DNA from: Owenweeksia sp963758205 | GTDB lineage: Bacteria; Bacteroidota; Bacteroidia; Flavobacteriales; Schleiferiaceae | DNA length: 64,000 bases | Assembly (NCBI GenBank): GCA_963758205.1 | Contig: CAVWUM010000006.1 | Span: forward strand, 744,001 to 808,000 | Direction of reading: 5' to 3' | Shown here: positions 54,453 to 62,154 of the stretch, piece after piece | Numbering within the stretch: position 1 is the first letter of the stretch | Layout: the number at the start of each line of letters is the position of its first letter | Translations under genes and position numbers: made by a program | Notes under the pieces: generated by a model | Seen by the model: the letters and a program-made list of their open reading frames with translations, nothing else | The model's database searches: none | What the model was told of the DNA's origin: nothing

Positions 54453-54486
54453 TTTCGTTTCTTTTAAACGTTAGTCAATGGGTTAA

Positions 54487-54520
54487 CAACTATATTTTAC
54501 TCATGGCCTTTGTGGCCAAA
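54487..54520 (-). promoter_or_regulatory. Promoter region and palindrome of the right lipoprotein gene
   Basis: Identical to 52032-52065: TATAGTTG at 54487-54494, inverted repeat TGGCC-tttgt-GGCCA at 54504-54518, and TTTGG upstream. Confidence 0.4.
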
Positions 54521-54634
54521 TCCTCCTTCGCAAGACTCTTGCCAGCATTATTTTCTAATCCAACTGCACTGATAATCAGAATATTTAACGCAATACTGTT
54601 GATTTTACGATATTCCCATTTGGGGAAAAAAGAA

Positions 54635-54669
54635 GGCCTATCATCAGATATGGGAATCAGATATAGGCC
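54635..54669 (-). terminator. Probable terminator of the exopolysaccharide glycosyltransferase operon
   Basis: Arms GGCCTAT (54635-54641) and ATAGGCC (54663-54669) enclose a 21-base loop that contains the direct repeat ATATCTGAT on the minus strand. A TTCTTTTTTCCCC run follows on that strand. The long loop makes it weaker than the others. The rest of the 308-base gap 54453-54760 is the duplicated upstream region plus ~90 bases of nondescript AT-rich DNA. Confidence 0.55.
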
Positions 54670-54760
54670 ATAAAGAATTTATAACGAAAAAAAGGAACTC
54701 ACCTCAAGCACAGGAGTATATCCTATAGTAATATCGCTACAAGAAATGAAAATTGAAAAA

Positions 54761-55930
54761 CTATGGGTTTATCCTTTGAGCCCGCTCCCATGTAGAAGCC
54801 TGCTTTCCCTTAATCCAACGTCCAAATCCCGCAAAAACGGCATAGTTCATCATTAAAAAGTAGTAGGGAACAAAAAGTAACTTCAGGCGGATTTTCTGAT
54901 TTTCTAAAACCCAACCTATTATAGCTAAAGCATAAAAGGAAATCTGAGCTATTAGTAGCAAATTGTAAAAAGAATGGTGTTGATTAACGACAATAAGAAT
55001 ATTTAATAACAATATAATAGGTAATGCAAAGGCCGAGATGGACCACCTAAGTACACGGTGGGAAACATATTGAAAAGTAAGCAGAAAGTCCTTTAAGGGA
55101 TTGAGTAAATGAAGAAGCCTGCTCATCGATTGCCACCCTCCTGCTGCAATCCTTACTTTGCGCTTTAATTCTTCTGCTACGTTTTGGCTTGCCGTTTCTA
55201 CAGCCATGGCTTTAGGCTCATAAACAACTCTATACCCTTTTGAGCAAATGCGTAGAGACTGCATAAAGTCATCCAGAATGGTATCTTCCTCTAGTTCAGA
55301 AACCAATTCAGTTCGGAATGAAATTAATTCACCTGCGGCACCAACAACAGTGTATAATTCACTATCCCATTTTTTAAGGGCAGATTCATACTTCCAATAG
55401 AGTCCCTCTCCTGCTCCGCTGGCACTATCCGCCTCTTTAGAAATAACTTTTTTAGCACCTGCCACAGCTCCAACATCTTTAAATCGGTAATGCTTTACAA
55501 GCTCCTTTATACAACCTTTATTAAGTTGGGTGTTGGCATCGCAAAACACAACGATGGGGGTTTTGACAAAATTCATGGCTCTGTTTTCGGCTGCAGCTTT
55601 TCCTGCTCTTCTTGAGTTATGTGTAACTTCTACACCATCAATTTTCTGTAAAATAGAATAGGTGTTGTCTGATGATCCATCCGTTATAAAAAGTATGCGT
55701 AATTTTTCTTTTGGGTAGTTCAACTCAAGGCTATTTGCGGCCTTCGCGGCAATAAAGTCCTCTTCATTGTAAGCAGGTATTACTAATGTAACTTCAGGTT
55801 CAAAGGCATCATCAAAAGCTTTTGGCTTTTTAAACAGGCGCTTTAATCTTACCAAAATATATAGGAGAATACCATAACCCAAATAGGTGTAAAAAACCAA
55901 ACCAATCAAAAACCAGAGCAGCACTTCCAT
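54761..55930 (-). CDS. Membrane glycosyltransferase family 2 (processive-type layout)
   Basis: 389 residues. One N-terminal TM helix (about 3-25), then a GT2 domain with TLVIPAYNEEDFI, ITDGSSDNT, the D-x-N in FCDANTQL, and a late E-D-D/RAAGGWQS region (QxxRW-like position replaced by Q-S-M). Three C-terminal membrane helices follow. The layout is that of poly-GlcNAc- or cellulose-synthase-like GT2 enzymes, but without the classic QxxRW motif, so processivity is uncertain. It is last in a four-gene minus-strand operon (58819 to 54761), abutting the previous gene directly. Confidence 0.87.
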   Translation of the reverse strand: MEVLLWFLIGLVFYTYLGYGILLYILVRLKRLFKKPKAFDDAFEPEVTLVIPAYNEEDFIAAKAANSLELNYPKEKLRILFITDGSSDNTYSILQKIDGVEVTHNSRRAGKAAAENRAMNFVKTPIVVFCDANTQLNKGCIKELVKHYRFKDVGAVAGAKKVISKEADSASGAGEGLYWKYESALKKWDSELYTVVGAAGELISFRTELVSELEEDTILDDFMQSLRICSKGYRVVYEPKAMAVETASQNVAEELKRKVRIAAGGWQSMSRLLHLLNPLKDFLLTFQYVSHRVLRWSISAFALPIILLLNILIVVNQHHSFYNLLLIAQISFYALAIIGWVLENQKIRLKLLFVPYYFLMMNYAVFAGFGRWIKGKQASTWERAQRINP

Positions 55931-56776
55931 TTATCCTTCGTTTTGAGGGGTTAGGTACCTGAACAAGTTTTTAAAATAGCGCTTTGCTCTAATCCAAAAA
56001 GCCTGTGCCAGGCTACCGTCCATAGCTGTTCTACGCATGCTGGTATATATAAGGGCTCTTTTACTTTTTATAATTTCAATTTTTCCATGAGGCTGCATAT
56101 CAAAAGCCAAGTACCCATCTGATCCACGCTTTACATCGAGTCTATATCCACCAATTTTATTGGCAATATCTTTACGGTAGGCCATACTTGCTCCGCCACA
56201 ATTTAACTGCGGACGCTTAAGGTGCCTGAAATGCACCCCCCATGTTTTGGCTTGCTGAAAGGCCAAAAGATTTAATGGATACTTATCGTTATCGGTGCAA
56301 AAGGCATGAAGGCTGTAGGTACAAACTATGTTTTCATCTTTTTCAAAAGGCTCTACCATAGCTTCTACCCAAGTTGGTCTGTACAGCGTATCTGCATCAC
56401 CACTAATAATATACTTGCCCCTGGCAATTTCATGCCCGGCCTGCCTGGCAAAGGGGTAGCCTTGCCTGGTTTCAAATACAGTTCGTACACCACTATTATC
56501 TATAATCTGCTGTGTACCATCCGTAGAGTTGTTATTTGAGACAATAAATTCAACGGGGTACTTACATACAGTTTCTGAAAGGCTCTTTAAAGTTTTGAAG
56601 AGATTTTGCTCCTCATTGTAGGCTATGATTACAACTGAAACCAACGGCTTATCGCTGGATATAGCTTCAAACTTTTCTCTAACCTCGCGATAATGAGCTT
56701 CAGTAAGCTCATCCGGAGCAAGGTTATAATTCCTTTGGATATTTCGTATCGACTTGGGTGGAATGAATTGAAACAT
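55931..56776 (-). CDS. Glycosyltransferase family 2
   Basis: 281 residues, no membrane helix. The GT2 fold has SVVIIAYNEEQNLF, VSNNNSTDGT and the metal-binding ISGDADTLY; LNCGGASMAYRK and RGSDGYLAFD are acceptor-side motifs. It begins MFQFIPPKSIRN. It is clearly a paralogue of the GT2 at 61215-62057, which shares the PPK-x-IR start, NNxSTDGT, GDADTLY, LNCGGASMA, RGxDG and the ALIYTSMRR end. It follows the GT4 gene by five bases. Confidence 0.9.
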   Translation of the reverse strand: MFQFIPPKSIRNIQRNYNLAPDELTEAHYREVREKFEAISSDKPLVSVVIIAYNEEQNLFKTLKSLSETVCKYPVEFIVSNNNSTDGTQQIIDNSGVRTVFETRQGYPFARQAGHEIARGKYIISGDADTLYRPTWVEAMVEPFEKDENIVCTYSLHAFCTDNDKYPLNLLAFQQAKTWGVHFRHLKRPQLNCGGASMAYRKDIANKIGGYRLDVKRGSDGYLAFDMQPHGKIEIIKSKRALIYTSMRRTAMDGSLAQAFWIRAKRYFKNLFRYLTPQNEG

Positions 56777-56781
56777 AATGA

Positions 56782-57915
56782 CTAATTGTTTAGTAGGCTT
56801 TCATATATTTTTAATACTTCCTTTGCGGTATTTTCCCAACTAAAGTTGGATGCGCGATTTATTCCCTTACGGGATAAATCATCGTACAGCGCTTCATCTG
56901 TAATAAGTTGATGCAGGGCTTCCTTAATTTCTGATTGTTTGAGTGGATTTACTAAAAGCGCAGCCTGGCCCGCAACCTCGGGCATTGAAGCAGCATCAGA
57001 TGTAATCACCGGAGTGCCGGTACCCATCGCTTCAAGAATCGGGATACCAAAACTCTCTCTTTTACTTGGGTATAGAAATACTTCAGCAAGTTGAATTACC
57101 GCGGGTAAATCCTTATTGGCTATGTAACCGGTAAAGTGAATTCTATCAAAATGATGCTCCAATCCCTCCTCGCCTAAAAGCTTTTTGATCTTACCGGGAT
57201 CAAGATCAGCTACAACCAGATTATGATCTGTTGAATACTCCTCACAATACTTTGCAAAAGCTACAATCGTATTAGTCGTATTCTTTTTAGGATCTGTATT
57301 ACCAAGAAAAAGGAAATAATGATCGGGTAATTTATATTCTGATTTTATGATACTTAGCACCTGCGTATCATCTTCCGGCTTAAAGTGTGTACCCACCCCA
57401 TTATAAACTACACTGAGCAAACCATCAGGTAAGTCAAGAAAATCTTCAAATCGCTTTCTTTCAAAATGCGAAACGGTAATAATTTTTTTGGCCTCCTTAA
57501 GATTTCTCCTTACCACAAGCCTTCGATACATATTACCAAAACGCTGGTAAATACTATAGCCTTTGGCTGTTAATGGGTTGGTTTCGAAATAAATTATATC
57601 GTGTATTGTAACCACCAGGGGCACCGGGCAATTAATGGGTGCAGTGTTAGAGGTGCAATGTAAAATATCACATTCATTATCCTTTGCTGCTTTAGGCAAC
57701 CTTAGTTGCTCCCATACGGGATAGCTGCCACTAAACTGTACTATTTTAAAATTTTCAGTTTCTTCCAAGCACTTATCCGGGCCATCATTCACAAAAATCA
57801 CATACTCATTTTTACGATCCAGCTTTTGTAAACTCCGGATCATCTCCAAAGCCACAAAGTCCATCCCGTGTTTGTGATGTCTGAATATTCGTTGTGCCTC
57901 AATACCTATTTTCAC
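56782..57915 (-). CDS. Glycosyltransferase family 4
   Basis: 377 residues from GTG 57915. A GT-B fold enzyme with an N-terminal acceptor domain and a C-terminal donor domain holding LFLGNTDPKKNT and the E-x7-E motif ESFGIPILEAMGTGTPVI. It probably uses a nucleotide sugar to extend a lipid-linked oligosaccharide at the inner membrane. It overlaps the end of the upstream GT2 gene by 17 bases, pointing to translational coupling. Confidence 0.93.
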   Translation of the reverse strand: MKIGIEAQRIFRHHKHGMDFVALEMIRSLQKLDRKNEYVIFVNDGPDKCLEETENFKIVQFSGSYPVWEQLRLPKAAKDNECDILHCTSNTAPINCPVPLVVTIHDIIYFETNPLTAKGYSIYQRFGNMYRRLVVRRNLKEAKKIITVSHFERKRFEDFLDLPDGLLSVVYNGVGTHFKPEDDTQVLSIIKSEYKLPDHYFLFLGNTDPKKNTTNTIVAFAKYCEEYSTDHNLVVADLDPGKIKKLLGEEGLEHHFDRIHFTGYIANKDLPAVIQLAEVFLYPSKRESFGIPILEAMGTGTPVITSDAASMPEVAGQAALLVNPLKQSEIKEALHQLITDEALYDDLSRKGINRASNFSWENTAKEVLKIYESLLNN

Positions 57916-58819
57916 CTGAAGTAGATTTGTGATTAATGTGCCAGGTATAGCCCTTAACCATGGCCTTCGCCAAGGAGCCTTCTCCTTTTAGCAATCTAAG
58001 TAACACATGAGCAGGAAAAGCCACTACGCTCATATAAAGCAAACTAATAAGCCTTGTTATTCCCTTATAATTTCTGCGGGCAAATAGTAGCCTGTTTCTG
58101 GTAAGGTAGTAGGTTTTTAAAGGACTGTTAGCCCCCGTGCTTATTGATTCTTTATGATATACCTGGGCCTTTCCGCAGTAATATATGCCGTACCCGGCAT
58201 CCTTTATCCTCTGGCACCAATCATATTCTTCGTAGTATAAAAAGTAATCCTCATACATGGGGCCAACCTCGCTGATGACCTTTGCCGGTATTACCATGGA
58301 AGCACCGTGTATAAAGGCTGTGGGCTTACAATAATTATACTGGCCGTTATCTTTCTCCCCAAAGCCTATCCCGGCATTTCTAAGCGTATAAGGGTTCAGC
58401 TCTGTGGCTCCGGCATATTGTATAATGCTCTTATCATCATAAAAAATAATTTTAGAGCTCATCATACCAATGCCGGGGTTATTCGCAAAGCATTCAACTA
58501 TGGGCTCCAGCAGGTCAGGCTCAACTTCAACATCATTATTAATAAAATAAATATACTCCCCATCACAAAGCGATAGGCCGGCATTATTGCCACCGGCAAA
58601 GCCCAGGTTAGCACCTGTGTTGATATATTTTATATTCGCCTGATTTTTTACTGCTGCCTCAAGTACAGGCTCTTCATGGCCATTATTCACAACTATACAC
58701 TCCCAGTTTGGATATGTAAGTTTTTTAAGGCTATTAAGCAGTTGTATCGTCACTTCCGGCTGATGAAAGTTAACCGTTAGAAACGACACTTTTGGAGTTG
58801 GAGTAAAGTAGGTAGTCAA
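57899..58819 (-). CDS. Glycosyltransferase family 2, rhamnosyltransferase-like
   Basis: 306 residues from TTG 58819, since no ATG lies near the start of the domain. The domain opens with VSFLTVNFHQPEVT, then VVNNGHEE, NLGFAGGNNAGL and INNDVEVEPD, with DYFLYYEEYDWCQRI near residue 200, typical of WbbL/RfbF-type rhamnosyltransferases. rfbC elsewhere in the window would help supply dTDP-rhamnose (inference). It is the first gene of the minus-strand operon and is divergent from the unknown secreted protein gene at 58912. Confidence 0.9.
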   Translation of the reverse strand: MTTYFTPTPKVSFLTVNFHQPEVTIQLLNSLKKLTYPNWECIVVNNGHEEPVLEAAVKNQANIKYINTGANLGFAGGNNAGLSLCDGEYIYFINNDVEVEPDLLEPIVECFANNPGIGMMSSKIIFYDDKSIIQYAGATELNPYTLRNAGIGFGEKDNGQYNYCKPTAFIHGASMVIPAKVISEVGPMYEDYFLYYEEYDWCQRIKDAGYGIYYCGKAQVYHKESISTGANSPLKTYYLTRNRLLFARRNYKGITRLISLLYMSVVAFPAHVLLRLLKGEGSLAKAMVKGYTWHINHKSTSGENRY

Positions 58820-58911
58820 GTGTTTTTCTAAATAATCCGTTCAAAAATAAGGGTTATTGGGCTATCATACGGGCAGTATATTTATTTTTGTTTTTATACA
58901 ATTACTTGAAC

Positions 58912-59682
58912 ATGAGAAAATTAATAGTTCTACTCACTCTATGTCAAGGGGTAATGGCACAGCCCCGAGAAAATAAACCTCTGCCAATTTTTACAAAAAA
59001 ACCTGTAAAGGTGCTCGATGACCATATTACGGGCTGGTCATTTAGCCTTGATGGCCAATGGGTGTCTGAAGAAATGACCATTCCACCGCGCTTGATTTCT
59101 ACAAATGAAGATGCTTATGACACCCGCGAAAATGAGCTTGGGAATGACAATATTGAGGAACTTCAGCTCTATCCGATTTTATATGGCAATGATACCCTTG
59201 TAATGTTGGTGAAGCTTTACAAAACAGGACATTATGAATATGAGAGCACCCAACGCGGGTGGGATGATTACCTGATGGCCTATTACTTTGTGGTTGATAA
59301 CAAAGACCTTTTTAAACTTGGTAAGATTTCGGCCGAAACAAGCATCATAGAAATGCCGATGAGAGATTTTGGTACTATATCCCGGGTGCGATCAGGCAAT
59401 GTACTTGATGAGATCAAAAAGAAAATAATAATTAAACAAAAAACAGATCGTTTCTTAACCTTCACAGCCCGAAAGGTGGAGGAAACCTCAAAAATTCAAT
59501 TTCAATTTGCCTCACTGCACGATATCTTTACTGACGTAGAAGGTGTTCTTAACGATTTTCAGATCAGGGGAAAATCAGTATATGGAAATAAGGGGCTACT
59601 TGATTATATCTATTATGAAGTAGATGCCTATGGCTTTCAGGATTTCTTTTCATTGCCCACCCAAATGAAATTCGACATCTAA
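58912..59682 (+). CDS. Secreted protein of unknown function in the exopolysaccharide locus
   Basis: 256 residues from ATG 58912. That start gives the signal peptide MRKLIVLLTLCQGVMAQ; ATG 58888 adds eight residues before it. No family recognised. The mature protein is mixed alpha/beta with a Trp/Tyr-rich region (GWSFSLDGQW, YYFVVDNKDLF) and a basic stretch (KKKIIIKQKTDRF). It contains no Cys after the signal and no lipobox or membrane segment. It lies 9 bases upstream of the O-antigen ligase-like gene and is probably cotranscribed with it, so a periplasmic or surface role in polysaccharide production is possible but unproven. Confidence 0.75.
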   Translation: MRKLIVLLTLCQGVMAQPRENKPLPIFTKKPVKVLDDHITGWSFSLDGQWVSEEMTIPPRLISTNEDAYDTRENELGNDNIEELQLYPILYGNDTLVMLVKLYKTGHYEYESTQRGWDDYLMAYYFVVDNKDLFKLGKISAETSIIEMPMRDFGTISRVRSGNVLDEIKKKIIIKQKTDRFLTFTARKVEETSKIQFQFASLHDIFTDVEGVLNDFQIRGKSVYGNKGLLDYIYYEVDAYGFQDFFSLPTQMKFDI

Positions 59683-59691
59683 AAAATAAGG

Positions 59692-61218
59692 ATGAACTAC
59701 GAGATAGCTTCAACTAAAACAGTTGTACATCCGCTGGTAAGAGCCATCATAGCTTTACTATTATGCTTTGGCGTAGGTTATTTAGGAGCCATGCAGGGCA
59801 TCTCGGTAATTTTTATGGCCCTGAGCTTTCCGTTCGTAATACTCTACTTTGTATTTTTTTTCAAAAATCCCAAACTTGGCGTTTATACATCTCTAGTACT
59901 TGGTTTTATATTACCAATTTTGGGTAGATATTCCAATATACCTATACCATGGGGCCTTGGGATAGATATATTACTGGTACTTACCTATATAGTACTGTTT
60001 TTAAAACACTGGAAGTTTCTTGATTTCAGGCTTGCATCAAATGATGTGGTCTTACTCATGTCAATCTGGATGGCATACATACTATTTCAGATAGTAAATC
60101 CTGAGGCCCGAAGTGTTGCCGCCTGGTTTTATACCATGCGAGGTATGGGCTTATATCAATTTCTTATCATCCCACTTGGTTTCGTACTATTTAATTCCCG
60201 TAAGGATTGGTATAACTTTTTTAACCTATGGCTGGGCTTTGCCATATTGGCCATACTTTGGGCCTTAAAGCAATCCGTATTTGGAGTTTCGGCAGCGGAG
60301 CAGGCCTGGCTTGATGCTGGTGCTGCAACAACACACGTCTTATTCGGAAAACTAAGGATATTCTCCTATTACTTTGATGCAGGAACTTTTGGCGCTTCGA
60401 TGGGGCAAATAAGCATTATGTGCTTTATCCTGTTTTTGGGGCCATTTAGCCTTCGTAGAAAAATCCTTTATTTTTCGGTTGGGCTTTTTGCATTTTATGC
60501 TTTAATGCTAAGCGGAACAAGAGGAGCCTTGGCAGTACCTGCTATAGGTGGCATACTTTATCTGATTATGATACGCAATGTAAAACTGATGGTAACGGGG
60601 GCCGTAGTGTTATTCTTTGGTTTTTCATTTCTCAAGTTCACTACCATTATGCAATCCAATGATCAAGTACGAAGACTGCGCACAGCTCTGAATCCTGAAG
60701 ATGCCTCACTGCACGTACGTATTGTTAATCGCGAACGATTAACTGAATATCTTAAAGGCAAACCCTTTGGTGGTGGATTAGGTTCCTCAGGGGTTTGGGG
60801 GCAAAAATTTTCTCCTCACACCTGGCTGGCTAATTTTCCGCCTGATGGACTTTACACGCGTATCAGGGCCGAAACAGGACTGATCGGGCGTATATTTTAC
60901 GTTGGTATGTGGCTTTACATACTAGGTAAGGGCATACTGGTAATGTGGAAGCTTAAACGGGAAGAAGATCGGGTTATAGCCATGTCCTTTCTGGCGGGTT
61001 ACGCTGGTATTCTTATGGCCAATTATGGTAATGAAGTTATGACACAGTTTCCTATAAGCGTTATGACCTTTTTAGGGATACCTATCATAATTAGTATGAG
61101 ATACTGGAATGAGGAAGGTGAAGTAGAGTTACCCGAAGGAAAAGGACCAACCCCGGTTAATGGCGCTTTATATGAAGACTCAAGATGGCTGGAAGAGGAA
61201 AAGAGAAATAAAATCTAG
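59692..61218 (+). CDS. O-antigen ligase/polymerase-like (Wzy_C) membrane protein
   Basis: 508 residues with about eleven predicted membrane helices. The hallmark SGTRGA run (LMLSGTRGALAVP, about residue 270) precedes the long periplasmic loop. That loop holds RLRTALNPEDASLHVRIVNR and the later GLGSSG. WaaL/Wzy-family enzymes join undecaprenyl-linked glycans or ligate them to lipid A core; which activity applies here cannot be decided. The stop codon overlaps the stop of the convergent GT2 gene by three bases (61216-61218 against 61215-61217, sharing two). Confidence 0.88.
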   Translation: MNYEIASTKTVVHPLVRAIIALLLCFGVGYLGAMQGISVIFMALSFPFVILYFVFFFKNPKLGVYTSLVLGFILPILGRYSNIPIPWGLGIDILLVLTYIVLFLKHWKFLDFRLASNDVVLLMSIWMAYILFQIVNPEARSVAAWFYTMRGMGLYQFLIIPLGFVLFNSRKDWYNFFNLWLGFAILAILWALKQSVFGVSAAEQAWLDAGAATTHVLFGKLRIFSYYFDAGTFGASMGQISIMCFILFLGPFSLRRKILYFSVGLFAFYALMLSGTRGALAVPAIGGILYLIMIRNVKLMVTGAVVLFFGFSFLKFTTIMQSNDQVRRLRTALNPEDASLHVRIVNRERLTEYLKGKPFGGGLGSSGVWGQKFSPHTWLANFPPDGLYTRIRAETGLIGRIFYVGMWLYILGKGILVMWKLKREEDRVIAMSFLAGYAGILMANYGNEVMTQFPISVMTFLGIPIIISMRYWNEEGEVELPEGKGPTPVNGALYEDSRWLEEEKRNKI

Positions 61219-62057
61219 CCGTTTTTATCAGCGTAAAGAAAGCTATCCAAATGTTTGAGTCTGTATCTGAGCCTAATCAAGAAGGCTTTAAACAAGCTTC
61301 CATCAGCCTCAACCCTTCTCATACTAGTATAAATTAGGGCGCTCCGTGATGTCAACAATCTTATTTTACCTAGCTTATTTAGCTTATAAGCAAGATCTCC
61401 ATCCTCACCTCGCGAACCATCAACCTTGTAGCCACCTGCTAATAAGGCGTCACTTTTCCTAAAGGCCATACTCGCCCCTCCGCAATTAAGGTGAGGGCGT
61501 TTTCTTTGTTTTAATAACCAGGTACCAAGCTTAATGTATTGATAAACCAATAGGCCCAAACCGTACTTATCATCTTCAGAAAGTGAAGCATGCAAGCTTG
61601 TAGTACATTTTACATCGTAATTAAGCAGGGGCTTGGTCATACTGTTAATCCAACCTGAGCTGTAAAGGGTGTCTGCATCTCCCGTAATAACAATTTTACC
61701 ACGTGCCTCTTCCAAGCCTCTTTGGCGAGCAAAACCGTAACCCTTTTTGTTCTCATTCACCACCTTTAACCCTAAATCCTTAACAATTCTTTCTGTACCA
61801 TCCGTAGATGCATTATTTACCACTAAAAATTCAACAGGAAAATTAACTATGGACTCAGAAAGGCTTGCCAAACATCCGAATAGGTTTTTTTCTTCGTTAT
61901 GAGCAATAATGGCAACAGTAACTTCCGGTTTAGATGGAGAAAATTGACGAAGTTTTTGTTTTACACAACAAACAACCTCATTATTAATGCTTTGATAATC
62001 CACCTTTTGAAGCTTATGAAAGCCTCTAATTTGCTTTGGAGGAACGAGATATTTCAT
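61215..62057 (-). CDS. Glycosyltransferase family 2, paralogue of the gene at 55931
   Basis: 280 residues. The GT2 domain shows TVAIIAHNEEKNLFG, VVNNASTDGTERI, ITGDADTLY, LNCGGASMAFRK, RGEDGDLAYK and ALIYTSMRR. It begins MKYLVPPKQIRG, parallel to MFQFIPPKSIRN of the other copy, and the two have almost equal length. No membrane segment. It lies between the ligase-like gene (convergent, overlapping stops) and the chain-length regulator gene (97 bases upstream). Confidence 0.9.
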   Translation of the reverse strand: MKYLVPPKQIRGFHKLQKVDYQSINNEVVCCVKQKLRQFSPSKPEVTVAIIAHNEEKNLFGCLASLSESIVNFPVEFLVVNNASTDGTERIVKDLGLKVVNENKKGYGFARQRGLEEARGKIVITGDADTLYSSGWINSMTKPLLNYDVKCTTSLHASLSEDDKYGLGLLVYQYIKLGTWLLKQRKRPHLNCGGASMAFRKSDALLAGGYKVDGSRGEDGDLAYKLNKLGKIRLLTSRSALIYTSMRRVEADGSLFKAFLIRLRYRLKHLDSFLYADKNG

Positions 62058-62154
62058 AGAGTTTTCAGCACATTGGGCTAAACTTACCTAAAGTAATAAG
62101 TCAGTAATTATCACATTCGATAAATGACAAGGATAGTCGATGGGCTGCAGCCAT

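Larger units (their letters stand above)
52279..54627 (-). repeat. Tandem duplication, right unit
   Basis: 2349 bases matching 49824-52172. The match ends sharply at 54627 within a run of A. Confidence 0.95.

Noticed and set aside
49824..54627. Lipoprotein duplication as an assembly artefact
   Set aside because: About 18 distinguishing bases and a unique 106-base spacer with different outer flanks argue for two real copies. Long reads would settle it.
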